Positions 50,882-62,700 of a DNA stretch of 64,000 nucleotides are shown here, piece after piece; position 1 is the first letter of the stretch; the number at the start of each line of letters is the position of its first letter. The notes under the pieces are model-generated. The model ran no database searches. It saw only the letters and a list, made by a program, of their open reading frames with translations, and was not told where the DNA came from. The stretch lies in the NCBI GenBank assembly GCA_032358255.1, contig JAULBX010003444.1, positions 62,001-126,000 of the forward strand, given 5' to 3'. The position numbers were made by a program, and so were the translations under genes. The DNA comes from Heterotrichella gracilis. Lineage: Eukaryota > Sar > Xanthophyceae > Tribonematales > Xanthonemataceae.

Positions 50882-52094
50882 ACCGCGCTTGCCGTTGTGT
50901 GCATTGGGCTGATACTCATGGTGGCAAAAAGCTGACTTCCTGCACAAGGACCTGAATATCCACGCTACATAACACTGGGGTGTCGTGACTGCATCGTTGT
51001 GCGCATGCTGCATATCGACAGGCTATCAGAAGTCTCCAGCAGACTCAGTGGCAAGTATCGGCAATTATGTTGCATGCAGCACCTTGAGGTTTAAACATCT
51101 TTTGGCATAAATGAGGCTAGGGTCTATTTTAGGGCTTAGGGTTTGGGTTCCAATGCATGTGATAGGTCATCGTTTGTTTGTGATACCCCGACGCTTTACC
51201 CTAAATATTTGTGTCAGCCTGAGGTATTGTACACAGTTGCCAACGCTTGGCTGGGGCAGACTGTGTGCTAGGGATTCACTGTTGACAGGGCAGTGGCACT
51301 GTCCCTGTGCTGAAAGCGCACTGCAAATGGTGATGGTGGCCAGCTGGATTGGATGCATTCAGTACATCCACGTATCCTGTGTAACCTCTTGGCTGTACTA
51401 AAGCTTCAGGAGACACAAGGCAATAAGCCCATGGCTGGGACGGCTGGGTTTACTTTGTTCTACTGTAATACAATTCTGTTCACTCTGGGGAATGATCCAA
51501 GCAATTCTGGCCCTTCAAGCGCTGGGCAGACAGAAATAACCGTAACATTCTCAAATTACGGCTTCTCACCTTACCCACGCCCGATCCTATCTCCAACTCG
51601 CAACTTGGCACATGCATGCATGCATAATACAACCGAATGCCTGGAGACTTGATAGGTACTACGATGTAATAGTGTTAACCTAGCTCAAGTCGCTACTTGC
51701 AATTATGAGGTTCGTGAGGAAGGTCTGCGTGGGTATATATGTGCTTTGTGGCCAAAAAATAAACCAACGTTTTTTACCATGCTCCACTGCCCCCTTCACT
51801 GAAGGCTTCACGACACAAAAGTTGCAACTCCACGGAACACACAACTCTACAAGTGTTACTTGTTGGGGTTGTATCTCCGGTGCATAGAGTGGTGCGTTCT
51901 GGGCTTGACACAGTTTCTATGGCAGTGGCCGTTCTCAGATGCTTCCATGCTAGCGGACCAAACTGACGGCAGTAGCCTGCCCCTAGTAGAGAATGTCTTG
52001 TAGTTATAAGAGTCTCAGTTACATACTTCGTGGAAGCAGTCAGTAGTATGGGCTAGGCAGGCACAGGGGGTCAGGGCAGCAAGTGAAGGCGGCC
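50882..52094. other. Intergenic region upstream of METTL5
   Basis: This contains the DIL gene 3' flank and the METTL5 promoter. TTTAGGG-like words (TTTTAGGGCTTAGGGTTTGGG) occur at about 51127-51148. No reading frame with family similarity was seen. Confidence 0.4.
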
Positions 52095-54138
52095 ATGAAG
52101 CTGAAGGAGCTGCAGTCGTTGATGCAGGTATGCTGGCGCCAGGAAGTGGTGCTTGAAAGACAACAACCTATCATGGTACTACTGGCATTTGTCTGCAGTC
52201 CACTTATTGCATGCATATGGCTCCACGCTCAAAGACCACGAACACATTATCTTGAACAGGCGAGTCCACTTGCAGGACATTCGACCGTTTGACAACCCTA
52301 AGGTCGACCTTGAGCAATACCCTACTGGGCCACACCTTGCCTCCCGTCTCCTATTCACGGTAGCTACGACAACCTGGCCAAACACACAATCACAAGCAGC
52401 TTCAACCGCCAACACTGCCCAACCCACCCTCCCATCTACATTTCATGCAATGGTTGCATTTCGTTTATGTAGTCTCCCATATGCTGCTGCCTCTGCCCAT
52501 CAGTCATAATACATCATCACTAGCTCCGCAGTGACCGTGTCATTGCGGTGGCCTTGCCCCAGGTTGCCAACAGCTTTGATGAGTTTGATGGCCAAACTGT
52601 GCTGGACCTGGGCTGTGGAACGGTATGCAGCCACACTATGCAACAGCCACGCTGCACATTTTTTGCCATGGAGAGCCCGGGAACACAATGCCGAATACAA
52701 CCTATAAATACGCACCACCACACAACAAAGTAAACTATATTTCTGATATTGTGCATAGTGTCTTCCTGCATTCAGCTCTAGCTGAAAATGTACCGGCGTG
52801 TGCATGGCATGTGACGCCCCACCCCTTCCTCCTGCAGGCCATGTTGAGCATTGGCGCCGCCATGCTGGGTGCCGCGCATGTGATCGGTGTGGACGTGGAT
52901 GCAGACGCGCTGGAGGTGGCGCGGGAAAACTGCGAGCAGTTTGAGGAGCACCTGCCGGTGAGTGGCTGTGGTGCTATTACCTGGAGGTTGCACTCCCTAT
53001 GTTGTGCATGGGTACTAGTGTGGTGGGGCTGCCCACGTCAGCCGCTGGGAGGGTGTGTACTGGAATTGGCGAAGTTGTACCGCCTGCCACATGCTGCTTG
53101 GATGACATGTTGGCTACGCACCCAGTTCCTATTTGACAACCACCTTTATGACTCGTGCCTGCGCTACCACTCCGTCGCGCACCGCCACTGAAATTTAACC
53201 ACGAATATTGTTTAAAATAACTAATAGTTGTAGTTAAAGAAAGAGTAGATTAAAAAAACATTAGACATCATGACACTATGCAGTTAAAAAATCCACACAC
53301 ACCCGCCCCCAGATCGACCTCATCCAGCTGCCCATCTCCCTCCTCCACCTGCTCCCCCGCTTCACCGCCGACACAGTCATCATGAACCCGCCCTTTGGCA
53401 CGCGGCGCAAGGGCGCCGACATGGAGTTCCTGCGCGCAGCCTTTGCCGCCTCCCGCCACACAATCTACTCGCTGCACAAGTCCTCCACCCGCGCACACAT
53501 CCTCAAGGTTGGTTCCACACACTCCAGCTGTACAGCAGTCAGCCTGACACAAACTTGTGCCACACAGATCTGTTCTGTCATTTCTTTATGTTTTTTGTAC
53601 TTAATTGTCTCCATTTTCTAGGTGGCCACGCGGGATTTGGGGGCGGCCTCTGCCCAGGTGCTTGCTGAGATGAGATACGACCTGCCGTCCAGCTACCAGT
53701 TCCACAAGTAAGGGTGGTGGGGAGGATGCTAGTGCAGCAAGTGGGGGTTTTGGGTATGGGCGGGTTCCAACAGGTCAGACAGTAAGGGCATGGGGAGAAG
53801 GTCGCCGGCCCATGTGTAAAGGGATCAGGGTGGAAGGAGATGGTTCATGGAAGTACCAAGTCACGTGGACTGCATTCATGTGTACTGTGGTCACATGCAT
53901 TGCTGCAAAAGCTGCTTGCCTATGTCTACATTTGCCCATGAGTCAACCCTTTCCCTCTGCTATTGCTGGGATCCTACCCAACAGTGCACTGATGACTGCA
54001 ATTACCGTGTCACAACCGAATATGCATTATCACGTGACCTCCCCCTTCACCTCCCATCCACCCCCATCCCCAATCCCCAGGCTCAAGTCCAAGGACATCG
54101 AGGTGGACCTGTGGCGATTCGAGGTGGGGCGGACGTGA
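52095..54138 (+). CDS. METTL5: METTL5 18S rRNA N6-adenosine methyltransferase (7 exons)
   Basis: In other eukaryotes METTL5, with TRMT112, makes a single m6A in 18S rRNA. Exons: 52095-52127, 52276-52359, 52563-52622, 52838-52957, 53313-53507, 53622-53707 and 54081-54138, totalling 636 nt and 211 residues, nearly the length of human METTL5 (209). Landmarks are MKLKELQSLMQ (start), FDNPKVDLEQYPTGPHLASR, the SAM-binding VLDLGCGTAMLSIGAAMLGA, the acidic motif VIGVDVDADALEVARENC, the catalytic NPPFGT (N124-P125-P126-F127), the YSLHKSSTRAHILK loop, RYDLPSSYQFHK and the terminal SKDIEVDLWRF. The 11-codon first exon was fixed by the ATG nearest the family start and by phase. All junctions are GT-AG and no breaks were seen. 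Confidence 0.96.
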
Positions 54139-55707
54139 GAGCTGGCCAGCGTATCCTCAAGGCAGATGCGCTTTCCCCGCTTGCCATGCCATGGACAAGC
54201 CAGTGGCAAGGGCACACACAAGCATGTGACATCGGTGGTAGTGGAGGTCTGCCCCAGGTGTTTTGGCAATAAAACTTCCTTCTTTCAAATTGCCAAGGCC
54301 CGCCGCCACGTCGTGCTGGGGTATTGAGGGTGAGCGTGTTGCCCCAGCCCGCACTGGGCGCTTACGTCAACACCAAGCGCCACCACACGCCACTCAGACA
54401 CAGCAACGCCCTCGCCAGCTTATCTGCAGGACTAGATATCCCGTTCCCTCCCCGGGAGTGTCCCAGCCCCAAGCACCAGCCTAAACCACCCTGCTCAGCA
54501 GCTAAGGGAAGTTAATACACCCTGTCATTTGACATTCCCTGCCATTGCCCATTCTCCTGCAGCCACCTTCCCTTAGCGGCACATAGTGGCACTCCTCAGG
54601 CAGAGTGCCTCTGCTCCTGTTTCCTTCCCTTTGGGATCCTTGCAGGTTCCTTGACTGGCTTATCCTCAAGGCGGTAAAAAGTCGCCACTGCCGCCTTGCT
54701 ACTGTAAGACAACAACAATTTTCTTTCCTGACAGACCTAGTAATGAGGTCTTGGACGTGGCGCCATGCACGTCTGGACGTCGAGTGCAAGCCTTGCAAAA
54801 GACATGGGCAGCGTGTGTCTGAGAAATTTACAGGATTGAACGGTGGCTGCTTATTGACAGCAGTTGATCTGCCTGTTGAACACCTCACCCCCCCATACCT
54901 TACCCCCCATTTTCCCCGGGAAACATAAACCCATACTTCCAGCCACACTTGGCCTGTTAAGTAATCGCACAGTGCTCCTAACCCTTGTGGTTGATGCCTT
55001 GACAAGCCCATACCTCCACTGGATCCAGCCACACTCGTCCTCGTCACTTGTAAACTGGTGCTGCACTTTATTACATAGCTACGGCCTAGCTCTCCTAAAT
55101 TTACCCCACGACCCGGCCGTGAACAAAGGCAACATATATATCACAGCCCATAGTACGAACCATATAAGCCTTCATCAAAGGCAACACCCTCTCGCAGAAG
55201 CTTTTCCAACGCCAGTACGTGGAACCAAGTACCAAGTGGATGTTATCCGGTGCACAACTGCAAACCCTCAGCGGACTGGTCTCGAGCGAAACAAGTAAGG
55301 GCACGTCACCTCCCCGCCGCGCGTTGTTCTATCTGGTTGTCACTTCATCTGGGTGACTCCCTTTGCACCGTTGCCGTTGCCCTGGTTCGATTCACTTTGG
55401 ACCACATATGCATGCATGCATGCATCAAGCACGGTGCGGCAGTGCGCACAGTGCAGCTTCAGAACCTGTAGTCCTTGAGTTCGACTTCATCTATAAAGCT
55501 CGTGGTCAATATTCGTGGTGTAATCTGAAATACGCCACCATGCTCCTCACCCATCACCCCCACGCCCTACACCCTCACTGGTTTTATCCGCACTAAGTCG
55601 CTTCTGCTCCTCTGTGCAGCTCATAAACAGGCTGGGAGTTCACCTGACCGCCAGTGGTTACAGACCACGCATTCTGCCAACCCATCCTTGGAGACGCCTC
55701 GACAACC
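54139..55707. other. Intergenic region between METTL5 and F-box gene
   Basis: METTL5 3' flank and F-box gene promoter. TGTAA, a possible green-algal poly(A) signal, is at 54703-54707. A GCAT microsatellite (ATGCATGCATGCATGCAT) is at about 55408-55425. No coding similarity was recognised on either strand. Confidence 0.4.
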
Positions 55708-57162
55708 ATGGCCAACCCCACCACCAACCCTGTGACCCCCGCACCCCCTCCCACCCACCTCCACGACCTGCCTGATGACCTGGTGCTGCGCGTGCTGTAC
55801 CTGGCCCAACCCAGCGTCCCTGGAAAGGCGCGGCTGCAGGCGGTGTGCAAGCGCTGGCACACCCTGCTGGACGGGCCCAGCCCCGCATGGCACCGAATAG
55901 ACCTCCACCAGGATATGTTCACAACGTCCGACGTGGCAACACGGGCCGACGGCACCGTCTGCAACCTCCTGCGCTGGTTGTGCCGCAAGCTGCCGGCAGC
56001 ACAGCACGTCGACCTGCGGGTGCAGTTGCCCGGGAGGGCAATCCGGTGGGATATGGACAGCGGACGCGCGGTGCCATACCTGTCCCCGGCGCACCTCACA
56101 CACCTGGATGGGCTGATGGTGGCGGGGCAGGAAGCTGGCCCGGCGCTGGCTTGCGTGTGCCGGCTGACTGGCCTCACCCACTTGGGCCTACAGCTGGGGT
56201 GCGCACCTGCGCACGTGGCGTCATCCCTCCCGCACCTCACGGCGCTCAGCCGCCTCGCCTCGCTGGCGCTGTCGGCGCACACCACCAGCCCGTGGAGGGA
56301 CGCGTGGTGGCCGGCGCTGCCCCTGCTGCCGGGGGTGGTGTCGCTGGCGGTGACGCAGCTCCCGGGGAACATGCGCCAGCTGATGGCCACCTTACCCGCC
56401 CTGGAGCGGCTGACGTACACCGTGAACCAGTACATCACCCCCTTGTTCGAGGAGTACATCACCCTTGGCAGCGGTTTGCGCCACATGACCCAGCTGACGC
56501 AGCTGGACATTGAGGTGCACTCCGACTTCCCGCTCTACATCGCCCCGGGCTACCTCCCCTGCTCGCTGTGCGCCCTCACCCTCACCCACCACCGCGCGCA
56601 CCTGCTCCTCACAGCAGCAACCACCCACGAGGCCTTCAGCCACCTCACCCGCCTCACCTCACTCACCATCAAGGGGGAGAAGGTTGAGGGGCTGACTGAG
56701 GCCTTGCTCAGCCTGCGATGCCTTCAGCGCCTGGTGATCAGCCCAGGGAGCATGGGGGAGGAGTTTGTCCTACGCATCGGGCCACACAACCCCGATCTCA
56801 CCTACATACATGCCTACTATGGCCTGTTTGTGGAGTTCGCCTGGCCCTTCAACCCGTTGGTGCACCTCAATTTCAGCTGGGAAGGAGACCCCTTCTGGCG
56901 CCCCACCACACCCCAACCTTCTGACCTCAAGATGTGTATGTCGATTGAGGGGCGCCATGGCCACTACTGGCTGATGGTGGATGCGGATGGGGGCGTCACG
57001 CGGACGGTGCGCTCAACAGACGTGTCGAGTGGCGCAGATGAGGAGAAGGCTTGGTGCATTGAGTGGCTGGACAGCCAGCTACCCAGCGAGGTGTGCCCAG
57101 GGGTGTGCGGCAGTGAGGTGGAAGTGCATGGCGCCATCAGCACAGTACATGCAATAGGCTAG
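55708..57162 (+). CDS. F-box protein with leucine-rich repeat-like body (intronless)
   Basis: Probable substrate receptor of an SCF (SKP1-CUL1-F-box) ubiquitin ligase. It is a single exon of 484 residues. The start MANPTTNPVTPA was chosen because it is the first ATG in frame; the frame itself opens further upstream at a GTG. The F-box is at about residues 18-66 (LHDLPDDLVLRVLYLAQPSV, ARLQAVCKRWHTLLDG, AWHRIDL). The remainder has irregular leucine-rich repeats of about 24-30 residues (LTGLTHLGLQL, LPHLTALSRLASLALS, LTRLTSLTIKGEKVEGLTEA), a pattern common in large algal F-box/LRR families. It is GC-rich within AT-rich flanks and is the only well-supported gene in the window without introns. TGTAA occurs at 57507-57511, about 345 nt after the stop. 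The target is unknown. Confidence 0.8.
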   Translation: MANPTTNPVTPAPPPTHLHDLPDDLVLRVLYLAQPSVPGKARLQAVCKRWHTLLDGPSPAWHRIDLHQDMFTTSDVATRADGTVCNLLRWLCRKLPAAQHVDLRVQLPGRAIRWDMDSGRAVPYLSPAHLTHLDGLMVAGQEAGPALACVCRLTGLTHLGLQLGCAPAHVASSLPHLTALSRLASLALSAHTTSPWRDAWWPALPLLPGVVSLAVTQLPGNMRQLMATLPALERLTYTVNQYITPLFEEYITLGSGLRHMTQLTQLDIEVHSDFPLYIAPGYLPCSLCALTLTHHRAHLLLTAATTHEAFSHLTRLTSLTIKGEKVEGLTEALLSLRCLQRLVISPGSMGEEFVLRIGPHNPDLTYIHAYYGLFVEFAWPFNPLVHLNFSWEGDPFWRPTTPQPSDLKMCMSIEGRHGHYWLMVDADGGVTRTVRSTDVSSGADEEKAWCIEWLDSQLPSEVCPGVCGSEVEVHGAISTVHAIG

Positions 57163-58373
57163 GAGGGTCGTGTGTGGTGGAAATGAACAGGTCACTGTCC
57201 ACTGTTTATATTTTTAAGTGAATGGAGTATTTATGCAGCTTTTTACAGTGGCTGCAGATTTTATGCCCCGTATGTGGCGTTTGTGCACAATTTACCTGTT
57301 CGGCCACCGATTGCATTGATGAAACTGCTAGAGCGGACACCACCCACCCTTGGTTGTGCTACATCAGGTTCTGGAGCATTACCTGGAATTTAATCTTGGG
57401 ACGCAACTGGCATTTGCTGGCCGGAAAATGTGGATTTATTGACAGAATATATCATGAATAATTTATTGTGAACAATGTTTAGAATAATTCATTTCTGTGA
57501 CACGTGTGTAATTTAACAAGGTAGCTGACATCACATGATGACAACAATAATCAAGATGTGTCTATATGACACAGAAGTGCTCAGTCTGTTCAGTTTATCA
57601 CTGTCGCAACAACACATGGATCGTGACAATTGCCCGCAAGCTTGATTACAAGGCTTGGGCTGCCAGCCAGTGGGGCCCTTGCCCTCCAAGGCGCCTTGCG
57701 CAACATTTCATATGCTGGCATCACTCAAGTTTTTCACAGTAAAATTTTATGCCGTCATAGATCATACCATATTACGATAACATAGCAAAATCATTAGGCC
57801 AAGGCGTACCGTTACGGTAATGTAAATTTTAAAGGCGTGAATGAATTCATACTGGCAGGCTGTAAAAAATTCAATTTGCACTGCGCGCCAACAGACGACA
57901 AGTTCCGAATAAACTTCAATAAATCGGAGCTTACCAGTGAGTTCTGAATCAGTGTACACTATACAACATCATTCACTCACTGAGTGACTTAAAGTCTTGC
58001 TATGAGCATACCGTTTGATATAATACCCTGCATGTAATGGAATTTCCAATCATACGGCGTAGTTTAAAAGATAGCTAGTGTAGCTGAACCCACACAACTT
58101 GTGAGAACCAAAGAATGTAAGTATACTAATAAAGATGTATACGTCATTCCACTCGTGACATTTCCGTACTAAGATTTTGTCCTTCATCTTTTCCTTCATG
58201 GCGACCAGCAATAAGCATCGTAGCAATGTATTGTGACACTACATGGCCATACGATAATATCAGTTCATAGAAAACACTATACAAAAAGTGCGCAGTCAGT
58301 GTCACAATACAGGCACGCATGCATGCGCGCTGCAGCTTAGGTGACACGCAATAATGGAAAATGCTGCAACAGC
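57163..58373. other. AT-rich intergenic region, no gene recognised
   Basis: This lies between the F-box stop and the 3' end of the reductase-like exon. It is strongly AT-rich, with no frame above about 80 codons and no recognised motif beyond the TGTAA noted for the F-box gene. Confidence 0.4.
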
Positions 58374-58680
58374 TCAGAATTTGAAGGATTCCTGCAACAC
58401 CCTCCCAGGGGCAACACCCAGTCCCTCAAGTATCCCCACAACGCCATCCATGAAGCCCCCAGGACCGCACAAGAACATGCTCCTGGAAGCAACGTCGGGC
58501 ACCACCGCCTCCAACAGAGCAGCGCTCACCCGCCCACTACGCAACACCACCGCCCCCTGCCCACCCAGGCCCGCACCATCCTCCCCCTGGCTGCGCGCAC
58601 CTCCCAAGGTCGCGCCGCCACTTGTGGTTGTCACTATGACGCGGATCAACGGCCGTGACACAGTGAAAGAACCCTAGCGC
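58374..58680 (-). CDS. C-terminal exon of a ferredoxin reductase-type (FAD/NAD-binding) oxidoreductase, orphan
   Basis: This minus-strand frame ends at 58374 and reads RVSAALLEAVVPDVASRSMF, LCGPGGFMDGVVGILEGLG and VAPGRVLQESFKF. It matches the NAD-binding C-terminus of FNR-type reductases (the family has a CGP--FM motif and ends ESF), as in vanillate-demethylase-like or hybrid-cluster reductases. Only this last part is present. No exon for the FAD-binding barrel or the rest of the NAD domain was recognised in the 1.1 kb upstream before the GT77-like gene ends. CAG and TAG acceptor-like sites lie at 58680-58710. It is either the 3' exon of a gene with a long intron overlapping neighbours, or a truncated copy. 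The tRNA-like sequence just upstream may be part of the same rearrangement. Confidence 0.55.
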
Positions 58681-58734
58681 TGACCGGATAGTGCTGACCT
58701 GAAAATTGCTGACCATGAAGTGCTGAATCCATGG

Positions 58735-58815
58735 CGCTCAGGACGGTCCGACCGTGGGCCACCTGGGACTACACGCCATACCAGCTGAGCTACTAGCTGC
58801 GAGCGTGATCCTCAC
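58735..58815 (-). repeat. tRNA-like sequence (possible tRNA-derived SINE or tRNA pseudogene)
   Basis: On the minus strand TAGTAGCTCAGCTGGTATGG matches a tRNA D-arm/A-box (TAGCTCAGCTGG). It is followed about 30 nt later by ACGGTCGGACCGTCC at the position of the T-arm, though this is a poor B-box. Arms CGCTC-GCAG and CTGAGCG could form a weak acceptor stem. No intact cloverleaf could be drawn, so it is not called a functional tRNA. Confidence 0.3.
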
Positions 58816-59782
58816 CTCCAGCCACTGTTTGCGCCCCTGATTCAGCCATCTAGCGACACGCGCTGGCCGTCATGAGTGGTAAAGCCTTTGTATCTTCGGA
58901 GGATATAAGAACACGAACAAACACTACCTTCAACCCTATAGGTGCCAGTCAAAACCCTAGGTCTGAAAGCCAAGCAAGCCTGACCAATATCTAACATCAC
59001 TTAGTAACGGTGACAGCCTGGAACATTCTCAAGAAAATATTTGATGGTCGATGTCTGAGATTGCACCACGTAGGTGTTTAAATACAGCAAAATTTTCTTT
59101 CAAAGTTGCACATGCCCTAAATGAAGTGTTTTGGGAGGTTGAACTACTGATAGCTGAGCTTCAAGGGCAAAAGTAATCCACCGTTGCGGGCAAGTAAATT
59201 CCAGCTGATGACTACCGAAACAGTAGTTGTATACCTGACAGAAAGAGGGAGAACAAAACTTTGAAGTACAAAAGATAATACCCCTACACACAGCACACCA
59301 CAAGCCAACAATGTGTCAATGATTTGGCAATTGTGCTACCGTTGCGGAAAAGGCAACTTGCTTGCATGAAGCAATGTCCATAAATTTCACCACTACGAAT
59401 AAGCTGATCCTAGGTGACACTAGGTCCTAGGTGCAAATTGAACAACTGCATACTCTGGAAAAATATACCCCAGAATTATAGTTCAATATATAAAAGGTAT
59501 GTTGGTTGTCACAACCATAGTCCCATATTGCTGCTGTAAAATAATAACAAGACGAGCGCTTAAAATGCATTGTAAGATTCGAGCCCTGCCGTTAACATGC
59601 TGCGGTAAATTTCCCAATAGATTTTTAAGGGATTCTGCCTGGCATAAGGCAAGTGATGGTTTGACCCTTTACCCAAAACCTTAGCAAACCCACACAGGTA
59701 CCATGCGAGCAGCCGACCTGCACATCCCACTTGACCTGCCAATGCTCCCGCAGATGGGGGCTGTGACCCGATCAGATGCAGC
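58816..59782. other. Intergenic region, no gene recognised
   Basis: This AT-rich stretch lies downstream of the GT77-like gene's stop (minus strand) and upstream of the reductase-like exon. No coding similarity or clear motif was found. Confidence 0.35.
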
Positions 59783-62700
59783 TTACACCCTTAGCTGGGT
59801 TGGCGCACTTTGCGTAGAGGCCACACAATTTGTCAAGCTTCGCAACACCTCTTGGCCGTGCTCTGCTCTCCAGTCATTCTCAAACCACAGTCCAAGCCGT
59901 TTGAGTGTTGCTGTCTTATTGGAAGGCCCCCGCACCCAGCCACAGTGGACGACTGTGGCTTGGCTGATGTCCAGTCCAATTTCCTTGCGAGCAATGTATA
60001 CGCCTGGGCAAAAAAAGCACTTTAATTTTCCTTTTGTATCTCACAATTGTTTAAATACCCTTTGGATGACAGCACCGCTGCTAACGCACAGCCCAAGTGA
60101 TCCGGTGTGCCCTCTAAAGAAAGCAAGCTACTATGTCCCTTAGAATCCGGGCAAGATCATACCATGTGACATGCCCAAGCAATTGCTATCGAGTTGTGGT
60201 TTTGAGGTCCTCCCACCACCCCACCCCACCCTCATAGATAACCATTTCTACAGTTGAAAATAATAAATAAAAAAATACATTGCAGGACAAGAGGACTCTT
60301 GCTGCATGCCTGCAGACCTGCATGCTGGAGGAAATATATATGTTACGCTGTACAACAGGCGCATGTCACGTACCATATCTTCTGAAAAGACAGTTTTTAG
60401 TATAACGTTTTGTACCCACCTACATTACAGAAGGCGCTGTGCGGGAGGAGCCTGTAGAGGAGCGGAGGTGCCTGGCCCAGGCCAAATGTGTGCTCCAGGA
60501 GGGCCTGCATGAGCAATATTCACATGCAAATAAATAATAGTATACTACATATAATACAGGTTGCTTACTGGGCTGCAGGATCCAAAATTTGAGGACAAGC
60601 ACAAAGGAGCCGTAAACTCAGCATCCATAATGCACACATCCTCCGCACCCATAGTGTGGTAACTGACTTGAACAACAGCATGCAGCAGTTGCCTGCCTTT
60701 TTACTGCTTTGTGCCAGCGTGCAACACATTTACATCAATGCCTGCTCAATGGGGGGATCCTTGAGACATAAATGCTACAGCAACTGCAATATTATGTATT
60801 GTGTACATGCACACAATGCTCAATGGTCTACCCAGGATTTGTACTCGCTCGATTTGTGCAAAAGGTCATCCGTTTGATTTGCAATGGAGGCATTTCTTTT
60901 GCTTTATTCCATGAACCTTTGTCAAATGCATGGGTAGGACGTAATTGCGGTAATCGGCACGAGTACCTAGCCACCATGTGCCACGTTGGAATGGGAAGCT
61001 TAGCCCATGGACTGGGGTGAGGCATACCCAGCAGCTAATTTGGCTTCAGAAGCTGAAATGCAGATGTTTAATTACTTCCTTATACCAGTAGCGCAACGTG
61101 ATATTGCCACGAAGCCAGGCCACACATGGCTGGACCTGTGAGAGCCACAAATGCTGAACCACAAGTTCGTAAACCTGACTAGATTTTTCCCCGGTTTATG
61201 TAGACATTTGTGCACAACACCCTGACCCCCTGACCCCTCTTGCCCACCATTGCCCTCACCCTATTCACTATGGCTTGCTCCCACACGCCCCGGGAGGCCT
61301 CCAATATGTGCCAAAGCACAGTGTCCGCAAACGCCTTGGCAGCTGAAGTGGGGCTGCACACACACAGACTGTCACATACCAAGCGGATGTGCCGTGAGAA
61401 ATCTTAGCCCGTTGATACACATATGTCACAGAGGCTCACAACAGTTGGACCCGTTTGACATTGGCACTTCACTTTACAAATTGCAAAATACCATATGTTA
61501 TGCAATTGTCTATGCTTGCCCAAAGCTGTGCAGAATTGGCTGCTAATCTGGCTGTACTGCAGTAACACATGCAGTCGATATACCACACATAAAGCATTGA
61601 CGTTAAATGCACATGTTGTTTTTTGGCAATTGCTTTACAGCTCCTATGCATGTTATGCTTGCAAACACTCGTCATTGACTTGTCATTATCTCAATGTTGC
61701 TTATCCCAAATGCAGGTCAATTCTTTACCCTACCGAAGAAACACAAGACCGGTGCTTTGCCGGTAGACCACACCACGCACCCCTTTCTCCCCCGGTGCCA
61801 GCTTTACCAGTTCCCACCCTGCATCGCCACCACACCTGCTTAATGCAAACAATTGAAAGCACAAAATTACGAGGATAAAACACATATAACCATTTGAAAT
61901 TACTGCTTACACATGAATACATGCAGTTGCACTGCACTGATACACACAGTCAGTGCTTTCAACCTTCAGCAAAAAAGACCACTGCACCATTTCTCAAATT
62001 TAGGATTTTACTTATGTGGCAGGAGATCCATATTAAATGCATTTCACCCACAAGTGCCAGTCAACAAGTACCAGAGACAGTGCCAGGATAGAGCGCAGGA
62101 CTGTGCATGCAAGGCTGGCTGCTCATCTCATGTGGCTGTACCGCTGGCATGCACATACCCAACTGCAGGAACTAACCATCCCATTCAATCAGGCTCTGGG
62201 GTTTGAAATTTGGTACATTGATTACCCTTGCACCAATCTGCGCAATAGATATCGAAGTTGCCTTGCACAACAGGTTAGGGTGCGTGTTTTGCCTTGCATC
62301 CTGCGCACCTCCTCTGCTGGCGTTACGCTGCACGTGGTGGTACAGGCCTTGCCTGTGCTCGGTGAAGTTCCACAGCGTGATGTCCTGCAACCACATGCAT
62401 CTGCTCGGTGCAATTTTTGACAAGAAACACAGATGTGCACCTCCTTTATGTGTTGGTGTCCGTGTGCCGCTATACCGACTGTAGCAGGGCACAACAACCT
62501 AATGTGACACATTGTACTACAACGGTTTCCCACTATAATCTGAGTCACAAAGAAATTCCAAGTAGTAAAGACACAGCAACACAGGTACCTTTTTTAGAAA
62601 TGTATGCTTGGCTTTTTGGATATTTTAATTTCTGTATGTGTCGTCAATTAAATTTGCCCACTGGTTTTGGAACGATTTTAATTGGTTTTCCAACTGCTGA

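Noticed and set aside
55381-55396. GGTTCGATTC, a tRNA B-box-like word
   Set aside because: No A-box or foldable arms lie at the required distance upstream.
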